Assembly (NCBI GenBank): GCA_913054485.1
Contig: CAJXHQ010000225.1
Location: 1 to 5,774, forward strand
Source of the DNA: an uncultured Paracoccaceae bacterium
GTDB lineage: Bacteria; Pseudomonadota; Alphaproteobacteria; Rhodobacterales; Rhodobacteraceae
Length of the DNA stretch: 5,774 nucleotides
Reading direction: 5' to 3'
The position numbers and the translations under genes are program-made. This document shows, one piece after another, positions 1 to 4,021 of the stretch (within the stretch, counting starts at the first letter, position 1; each line of letters begins with the position of its first letter). The notes beneath the pieces are model-generated. The model was not told the DNA's origin and made no database searches. It worked only from the letters and a program-made list of their open reading frames with translations.

Positions 1-121
1 CTGCATATTTTTGGAAACTAACCAAGCTGGTCAAAATCAGAAAGGCGCCGATTAACGTGCTGAAACCCACGATAAACAAGGGGAGTTTCGTCGAGAGTTT
101 CTTAGAGCCCGCCTTCAGCAT
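1..121 (-). CDS. Methyl-accepting chemotaxis protein, N-terminal fragment
   Basis: This is the first 40 codons of a gene read leftward and cut by the window edge. After a short basic stretch (KKLSTKLP, residues 7-14) comes one hydrophobic segment at about residues 14-35, then a polar turn. A short cytoplasmic tail with an LSTKLP-like motif followed directly by TM1 is the usual start of alphaproteobacterial methyl-accepting chemotaxis proteins. These are inner-membrane receptors that sense ligands and control the CheA kinase. The ligand, HAMP and signalling domains lie outside the window, so the call rests on the N-terminus alone; another membrane sensor with a similar start is possible. ATG at 121 is preferred because GGAGGG (126-131, minus strand) lies 4 bases upstream. 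In-frame ATGs at 133 and 136 have no comparable site. The gene is less G/C-biased than its neighbours. Confidence 0.6.
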   Translation of the reverse strand, partial: MLKAGSKKLSTKLPLFIVGFSTLIGAFLILTSLVSFQKYA

Positions 122-125
122 GGTG

Positions 126-131
126 CCCTCC
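126..131 (-). promoter_or_regulatory. Ribosome binding site of the chemoreceptor gene
   Basis: GGAGGG on the minus strand, 4 bases before the ATG at 121. It decides between three in-frame ATG candidates (136, 133 and 121) in favour of the last. Confidence 0.6.
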
Positions 132-289
132 ATCATTAACAAACTTGGAAATCAAAAATGTGCGCCCAATGCTTAATTTTGGAGTAAGCGCAACTGGAGC
201 GTGACCCGCGCGCCGCCCCGCAAAAACCGCCGCCGGAAAAATGCGCCTTAAATTTAGGCTGTTACTGAATTCCTGATGCGCGCGGGGGC

Positions 290-310
290 TGCCGGAAGAA
301 AAACCCGGCA
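290..310. repeat. Inverted repeat, 6-bp stem
   Basis: TGCCGG (290-295) and CCGGCA (305-310) are exact reverse complements around a 9-base A-rich loop. No T-run follows on either side, so it is not a standard intrinsic terminator. It may be chance in a GC-rich sequence. Confidence 0.35.
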
Positions 311-350
311 AGAGAATCACCACGGCGCAAAAGCGCGGCGAAAGCCATGA

Positions 351-377
351 TCAGCGCGCAATCCGCAGGCGCGCTGA
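351..377. repeat. Perfect 9-bp inverted repeat
   Basis: TCAGCGCGC (351-359) and GCGCGCTGA (369-377) are perfect reverse complements separated by 9 bases. The repeat lies about 40 bases past the stop codon of the ridA-like gene. A stem of this length and G/C content would be stable in RNA. Neither side has the T-run of an intrinsic terminator, so it may instead protect a 3' end or be a protein-binding site. Confidence 0.5.
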
Positions 378-383
378 CCGGCA

Positions 384-397
384 CGCCCTGACGGGCG
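384..397. terminator. Small hairpin downstream of the ridA-like gene
   Basis: CGCCC (384-388) and GGGCG (393-397) form a 5-bp G/C stem around a TGAC loop. On the plus strand a TTTT (402-405) follows a few bases later; on the minus strand, the direction of the ridA-like gene, no T-run follows. It could therefore act as a weak terminator for antisense transcription, or contribute with the 351-377 repeat to ending the minus-strand transcript. Weak evidence. Confidence 0.25.
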
Positions 398-414
398 GCT
401 GTTTTGTGCAGCTG

Positions 415-762
415 TCAGCTCTGCGGCAGTGCCGCACTCACAATGACCTCGACCTTCAGCACGTCGCGGGCCAGTTTCGCCTCGCCGCAGGCGCGCGCCG
501 GGGCGTGGCCCTCGGGGACCCAGGCGTCCCAGACGCCGTTCATTTCGGCAAAATCCGCCATATCCGCAACCCAGACAATGGCTTGCAGGATATTCGTCTT
601 GTCGGTGCCTGCTTCTTCCAGCAGCGCATCAACGCGCGCCAGACAGTCCCGGGTCTGTTCGGCGACCGTCTCGCCGGCCCCGACCTGCCCGCAAAGGTAG
701 GCAACCCCGTTGTGCTTGACGATTTTGCTCATCCGGGTGCCGGTGTGAAGGCGTTCGATCAT
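415..762 (-). CDS. RidA-family (YjgF/YER057c/UK114) protein
   Basis: A 115-residue protein, the usual length for the Rid superfamily. These small proteins form trimers and hydrolyse reactive enamine/imine intermediates released by PLP enzymes, protecting other enzymes from damage. Family marks include a VAYLCGQVG strand (20-28), [17 protein letters not shown] (36-52) and the C-terminal PARACGEA block. By eye against E. coli RidA, Arg90 matches the catalytic Arg105 and Glu105 matches Glu120, so imine deaminase activity is plausible. The ATG at 762 is chosen because GGAG (770-773) lies 7 bases upstream and the N-terminus fits the family; the ATG at 732 would remove the first strand. The gene ends 82 bases after the PilZ gene in the same direction and may be co-transcribed with it. 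The PLP aminotransferase two genes away is a possible functional partner. Exact Rid subgroup not determined. Confidence 0.9.
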   Translation of the reverse strand: MIERLHTGTRMSKIVKHNGVAYLCGQVGAGETVAEQTRDCLARVDALLEEAGTDKTNILQAIVWVADMADFAEMNGVWDAWVPEGHAPARACGEAKLARDVLKVEVIVSAALPQS

Positions 763-844
763 GATTAGTCTCCGTTCCGATCTTCGCCAGGGTTGTTGCC
801 CAAAAGCTGCGCGGCGTCCAGTCAATGCGGTCTGCAGTGCGGGA
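763..844. other. Spacer between PilZ gene and ridA-like gene
   Basis: 82 bases between the PilZ stop and the RidA start. I see the GGAG ribosome binding site (770-773, minus strand) and no convincing terminator. Co-transcription or a separate promoter are both possible. Confidence 0.4.
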
Positions 845-1693
845 TCAGCCGTAGGTATCCAGGGCCGTCTGCACGAAGGCGCCGCTGAGCTGGCTGTCAA
901 AATGCACGGCACAGGTCCGGCGCTTGCGCCGCACCACGCGCGCAGGCAGCGCGGCCCCGGCAAATTGCAGCACCAGCTGCTGCCCCGCCCGCAGGTCTTC
1001 CGCGTTGCGCAGCCGGGCCCCGCCGCGGCTGATATCGACAATGGCTGCAGGCTGAATGCCGCCGGCCCAGGAAACGGTGCAGGGGATCCAGCAGGCATAG
1101 CGCCGCGACATGCGCTGGTCGATCTTGCTGCGCCACCAGAAGTAGGCACCGCCACCGGTCAGCAGCAGGCTGAGGAAGCCGAAAAGCGCGGATTGAACGC
1201 GTTCAGATGCCGCCGGCGGCCCGCCGCTGCCGCCGGCCGCACCCATGGCCAGGCCGTTGAACGCGCGGCTGGAGTCAAAACAGGGCCAGGCCGAGGCCAT
1301 GCTGCGCAGCTCGCCAAGCGCGGCCGCCGCGTTCAGATCCTCGGAGGCCCGGGCCGCCTTGGCACGGCCTTCCACCCGGTTGGCGCGCAGAAGCAGGCGC
1401 TGCTGAAGAACCATCCTCGCGGCCGGTTCCGCCGCATCCGCCAGCCCGGCCTCTTCCATCCGGTTGCGCAGGGCAATAAGCGACGTGGTGCGCAAGCGCT
1501 CCTCCAGGTCCGGCGCGGCCTCCGGGTAGCTGCCTTCCTGCAGATGCAGCATGAAGTGCTCCGATTCCACCAGAATGCGGATGAGCTCATTCTGGATCGC
1601 GCAGCTTGCATCCGCCCCCGCAGCCTGTGCCGGCTGAAGCGGCAGACATACCGCCACTGCCGCTGCCATCCATTTCACCCCGGCCATGCCCAT
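845..1693 (-). CDS. Membrane-anchored PilZ-domain protein, predicted cyclic-di-GMP receptor
   Basis: 282 residues. Residues 1-25 look like a signal peptide or N-terminal anchor (hydrophobic core [10 protein letters not shown], then AQA). Residues 26-165 form a helix-rich, probably periplasmic domain with two cysteines (31 and 138) that could pair. A Gly/Pro/Ser-rich stretch (151-163) precedes a transmembrane helix at about 166-187, ending FWWRSK. The cytoplasmic part carries a PilZ domain (about 194-270) with both cyclic-di-GMP binding motifs: RxxxR at 194-198 (RMSRR) and DxSxxG at 220-225 (DISRGG). PilZ proteins change motility, biofilm or envelope functions in response to cyclic-di-GMP. The role here is unknown because the periplasmic part matches no family I recognise. 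The ATG at 1693 has GGGGAG (1700-1705) 6 bases upstream; the ATG at 1687 is an alternative. Neighbours give no clear functional link. Confidence 0.8.
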   Translation of the reverse strand: MGMAGVKWMAAAVAVCLPLQPAQAAGADASCAIQNELIRILVESEHFMLHLQEGSYPEAAPDLEERLRTTSLIALRNRMEEAGLADAAEPAARMVLQQRLLLRANRVEGRAKAARASEDLNAAAALGELRSMASAWPCFDSSRAFNGLAMGAAGGSGGPPAASERVQSALFGFLSLLLTGGGAYFWWRSKIDQRMSRRYACWIPCTVSWAGGIQPAAIVDISRGGARLRNAEDLRAGQQLVLQFAGAALPARVVRRKRRTCAVHFDSQLSGAFVQTALDTYG

Positions 1694-1792
1694 TCCCCAC
1701 TCCCCACCTGTTCACGGATCTTTCCCAGTCAGAGCAGACCGTTACCGGCCAGGGGTTGTCCGGCTGTTAACGGCCGGCAGACTGTCCGGAAT
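1694..1792. other. Spacer between LysR and PilZ genes with a GC-rich inverted repeat
   Basis: 99 bases. CCGGC (1760-1764) and GCCGG (1773-1777) pair around an 8-base loop containing GTTAAC. A second pairing, CCGGCC (1745-1750) with GGCCGG (1772-1777), is also possible. This lies just after the LysR stop codon and could be a weak transcription stop, but no T-run follows on the minus strand. The end near 1693 probably holds the promoter and certainly the GGGGAG ribosome binding site of the PilZ gene. Confidence 0.4.
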
Positions 1793-2707
1793 TCAGAAGC
1801 TTTCGGCGCCAGCGCCATCTTCGACCGGCCTGCCCGCCGTCAGCCAGAGGCGCAGCGCGGCGAGGGCCGCATGGCTGCCCTGGCCCTGCGGCCAGACCAG
1901 GAAATAGGCGCCGGAGATCACCGGCTGCGGAACCTGCGCCGCCAGCAGCGCGCCGCTGGAGAGCTGTTCCGCGATCAGGTAGCGCGGCAGAAGCGCAGCA
2001 CCGAGACCGGAGCAGGCCGCCTGGATCAAAGTGGCGAACTGGTCGGCCATCATGGAGGCGCCGCCGGGATCCGGCACGCCGCAGGCGGCAAACCACGCCG
2101 GCCAGCCCTGCGGGCGGCTCTGCAGCTGAAGCCGCGGCAGCCTGGACACATCCACCGGTGTCAGAGGCCCGTCCGGTACAAGCGCCGGGGCCGCAACTGC
2201 CAGCACTTCCTCTTCCCAGAGTTTCACCCCGTCGCTGCCCGGCCAGGGCTGCTGCCCGAAATGTATCGCCCCGTGCTGGTCTTCGGCAGCAAAATCAAAT
2301 GGCTCCGGCCGGGTGGACAGGTTGACGGTGATGCCCGGGTTCTTCTGCAGGAAGGCGGGCAGCCGCGGCGCCAGCCAATGGGCTCCGAAGGCGGGCAGGC
2401 TCGCCAGGTTGAGCCCCCCCCCGCCCGCACCGGTATGCAGCGCCATGGTGGCGTTGGAGATCCGGGCGAGGCCGCCGCGCACCGCCTGTGCGTAGGTCTC
2501 GCCCTGGGCGGTCAGATGCAGGCGTTTCTTTTCCCGATGAAACAGCGGGGTGCCGACGGCCTCTTCCAGCTTCTGGATCTGGCGGCTGACAGCGCCCTGG
2601 GTGAGGCTCAGCTCCTGCGCTGCGGCAGTCACGGAACCGTGCCGTGCAACAGCCTCGAAGGCGGCAAGCCATTGCAGCGGAGGCAGGAAGCGTCTGGCGG
2701 TGAGCAT
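1793..2707 (-). CDS. LysR-family transcriptional regulator (GcvA-like)
   Basis: 304 residues, normal for the family. The N-terminal winged helix-turn-helix spans about residues 8-67: LQWLAAFEAVARHGSVTAAA, then LSLTQGAVSRQIQKLEE as recognition region, then GTPLFHREKKRLHLTAQG. A linker helix (about 68-92) leads to a periplasmic-binding-protein-like effector domain (about 97-290). The opening LPPLQWLAAFEAVARHGS and the AAQELSLTQGAVS block resemble the GcvA branch. It is transcribed away from the aminotransferase gene across an 84-bp gap, the classic arrangement in which a LysR protein controls its neighbour and represses itself. The inducer may be an amino acid or 2-oxo acid of that pathway (inferred). 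The ATG at 2707 has only a weak GGAA (2714-2717) upstream, which overlaps a candidate operator. The coding strand has a run of nine G at 2414-2422, in the domain junction. Confidence 0.93.
   Translation of the reverse strand: MLTARRFLPPLQWLAAFEAVARHGSVTAAAQELSLTQGAVSRQIQKLEEAVGTPLFHREKKRLHLTAQGETYAQAVRGGLARISNATMALHTGAGGGGLNLASLPAFGAHWLAPRLPAFLQKNPGITVNLSTRPEPFDFAAEDQHGAIHFGQQPWPGSDGVKLWEEEVLAVAAPALVPDGPLTPVDVSRLPRLQLQSRPQGWPAWFAACGVPDPGGASMMADQFATLIQAACSGLGAALLPRYLIAEQLSSGALLAAQVPQPVISGAYFLVWPQGQGSHAALAALRLWLTAGRPVEDGAGAESF
2414..2422 (-). repeat. Run of nine G in the LysR gene
   Basis: Nine consecutive C on the plus strand (nine G in the coding sense), encoding part of a Gly-Gly-Gly-Gly stretch at about residues 95-98, between the linker helix and the effector domain. 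Homopolymers of this length can slip in replication or sequencing. In the present sequence the frame is intact. Confidence 0.8.
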
Positions 2708-2711
2708 TTTT

Positions 2712-2728
2712 CATTCCAAATTGTAATG
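2712..2728. promoter_or_regulatory. Candidate LysR-type binding site 1
   Basis: CATT-N9-AATG, an interrupted palindrome containing T-N11-A (T2714 to A2726), the general LysR-type recognition pattern. It overlaps the weak GGAA ribosome binding site of the LysR gene, which would suit autorepression. It shares CATT-N6-TGT-N-ATG with site 2. Sequence pattern only. Confidence 0.35.
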
Positions 2729-2763
2729 TTCTCATGCCAATGGGTCGATATTTTCGGTGCGAA

Positions 2764-2780
2764 CATTGAGCTATGTCATG
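2764..2780. promoter_or_regulatory. Candidate LysR-type binding site 2
   Basis: CAT-N11-ATG containing T-N11-A (T2766 to A2778). It lies 11 bases before the first candidate aminotransferase ATG and 52 bases from site 1, close to five helical turns, so both would face the same side of the DNA. Sequence pattern only. Confidence 0.35.
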
Positions 2781-2791
2781 ATAACCCAGTT

Positions 2792-4000
2792 ATGAGCCCG
2801 ATTACCATGCCCCAAGCCTTCCGCCGATCCCGCCGCGCCGCTGCGCTTGAACTGTCCGAGATCGTTCGCATATCCGAAGCCGCCAAAGGCTTGAAGGACA
2901 GCGGCAAACCGGTCCTGTCCTTCGGCACCGGAGAGCCGGACTTCCCCACCCCGCCGCATGTCATCGAGGCCGCCCGTCAGGCCGCGCTGGCCGGGGACAC
3001 CGGGTATCCGCCGACCCAGGGCACGGCGGCCTTGCGCGCGGCCATCGCGGCGCAGGCCGGATTTGCAACCGTACCTGCAAGCGTCATTGTCTCTACCGGT
3101 GCAAAACAGGTGATCTCCAATGCCTTCCTCGCCACACTGGATCCCGGTGATGAGGTCATTGTGCCCGCCCCCTACTGGACCAGCTACGCGGATATCATCA
3201 CGGTGAGCGAGGCGCAGTTGGTGCCGGTCCGCTGCCCGGCCGCCGACGGTTTCCTGCTGACACCGGAGGCGCTGGAGGCCGCGATCACCCCGAACACCCG
3301 CTGGCTGATGCTGAACACGCCCGGCAACCCTTCGGGTGCGATGTATCCGGCAGCCCAGTTGCAAGCACTGGCCGAGGTGCTGCGCCGCCATCCCCATGTC
3401 TGGGTGCTGGCGGATGAGATCTACCAGCATATCGCCTATCAGCCCTTTACCAGTTTCTGTGCTGCCGCCCCCGACCTGGCCGCGCGCACGCTGGTTGTGA
3501 ACGGCGTCTCCAAGGCCCATGCGATGACCGGCTGGCGGCTCGGCTGGGGCATCGGCCCGGAACCGCTGATCAAGGCGATGGTCGCCATTCAGGGGCAGAG
3601 CACCTCAGGGGCGTCCTCCATTTCACAGGCCGCTGCGCTGGCAGCTCTGACCGGCCCGCAGGACCACCTGGCGGCCCGCAATGCCGAGTTTCGCAGACGC
3701 CGTGATTTCACCGTCTCCGCCCTCGGCGGCATTGCAGGTATCACCTGCCCCGAACCGCAGGGCGCTTTTTATGTCTTCCCCTCCTGCGAAGGGATGATCG
3801 GCAAGCGCACGCCGGATGGGGCCACGATCACCAGCGATGCGGATTTCTGCGAATACATTCTGAACCAGGGGCTTGTGGCGCTGGTGCCGGGGCGCGCTTT
3901 TGGCTTGCCGGGCCATTTCCGCCTGTCCTACGCATATGCCATGGAGGATCTGCGCGAAGGCATCGCGCGGATCGCCGCCGCATCCGAGCTTTTGAACTGA
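2792..4000 (+). CDS. PLP-dependent class I aminotransferase (aspartate/aromatic aminotransferase-like)
   Basis: 402 residues, a full-length class I (I-gamma, AspC-like) aminotransferase. It moves an amino group from an amino acid to a 2-oxo acid in the cytoplasm. Motifs in order: GTGEPDFPTP (45-54), substrate-side loop; STGAKQ, phosphate-binding region; NTPGNPSG with Asn179; ADEIYQH with Asp208 and Tyr211, which hold the PLP ring; VSKAHAMTGWR with Lys241 as Schiff-base lysine and Arg249; GAFYVFP; and FRLSYA with Arg377, which binds the substrate carboxylate. All key residues are present. The family covers aspartate, aromatic and other amino acids, so the substrate is not fixed. The E1 gene 21 bp downstream implies that the 2-oxo acid product is oxidatively decarboxylated. 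The start is uncertain: ATG at 2792 or ATG at 2807 (397 residues), and neither has a clear Shine-Dalgarno. Much longer in-frame starts on the left are antisense to other genes and not believed. Confidence 0.93.
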   Translation: MSPITMPQAFRRSRRAAALELSEIVRISEAAKGLKDSGKPVLSFGTGEPDFPTPPHVIEAARQAALAGDTGYPPTQGTAALRAAIAAQAGFATVPASVIVSTGAKQVISNAFLATLDPGDEVIVPAPYWTSYADIITVSEAQLVPVRCPAADGFLLTPEALEAAITPNTRWLMLNTPGNPSGAMYPAAQLQALAEVLRRHPHVWVLADEIYQHIAYQPFTSFCAAAPDLAARTLVVNGVSKAHAMTGWRLGWGIGPEPLIKAMVAIQGQSTSGASSISQAAALAALTGPQDHLAARNAEFRRRRDFTVSALGGIAGITCPEPQGAFYVFPSCEGMIGKRTPDGATITSDADFCEYILNQGLVALVPGRAFGLPGHFRLSYAYAMEDLREGIARIAAASELLN

Positions 4001-4008
4001 CCCGCCAG

Positions 4009-4016
4009 AAGGAAAG
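4009..4016 (+). promoter_or_regulatory. Ribosome binding site of the E1 gene
   Basis: AAGGAAAG in the 21-bp gap after the aminotransferase stop, with AAGGA ending 8 bases before the ATG at 4022. It is a good match to the Shine-Dalgarno consensus and supports both the start choice and co-transcription of the two genes. Confidence 0.7.
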
Positions 4017-4021
4017 ACCAA

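Larger units (their letters stand above)
122..414. other. Intergenic region between chemoreceptor and ridA-like gene
   Basis: About 290 bases with no convincing gene. The open frame read leftward from 323 would overlap the chemoreceptor start, has no good ribosome binding site and resembles no family known to me. The part nearest the chemoreceptor (about 130-260) is richer in A/T and probably holds its promoter, but I cannot pick a -35/-10 pair with confidence. The other half carries small inverted repeats (290-310, 351-377 and 384-397) that may end transcription of the ridA-like gene. A near-palindromic CCT-TAAATTT-AGG element lies at 246-258. Confidence 0.6.
2708..2791. promoter_or_regulatory. 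Divergent promoter/operator region, LysR regulator versus aminotransferase
   Basis: 84 bases, clearly richer in A/T than the flanking genes, separating two divergent start codons. It must hold both promoters. No strong sigma-70 pair stands out. TGATAA (2779-2784) could be a -10 for the rightward gene, and TTGTAA (2721-2726) with GATATT (2747-2752) is a poor, overspaced alternative. Two similar T-N11-A elements (2712-2728 and 2764-2780) are candidate sites for the LysR protein. The whole region is a good candidate for LysR-dependent control. Confidence 0.65.

Noticed and set aside
102..323. Possible 73-residue minus-strand gene in the intergenic region
   Set aside because: It would overlap the chemoreceptor start and its ribosome binding site, has no good site of its own, and shows no recognisable domain.
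325..336. GCGC-AAAA-GCGC as a hairpin
   Set aside because: Only four base pairs of a self-complementary tetranucleotide; expected by chance in this GC-rich sequence.
763..1155. N-terminal extension of the ridA-like frame up to 1155
   Set aside because: The extension overlaps the PilZ gene in another frame and is low-complexity Ala/Arg/Pro-rich. The ATG at 762 with GGAG upstream gives the standard Rid length.
761..2791. Open frame of over 670 codons, on the plus strand, continuous with the aminotransferase (a would-be 1079-residue protein)
   Set aside because: It lies antisense to the ridA-like, PilZ and LysR genes, whose proteins are clearly recognisable. Its translation is Arg/Gly/Ala-rich and matches no family. 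GC-rich genes commonly leave one antisense frame free of stops. The true aminotransferase begins near 2792.
2771..3520. Long minus-strand open frame opposite the aminotransferase (249 residues)
   Set aside because: It is antisense to a gene with all catalytic motifs intact, and its own translation shows no family signature.
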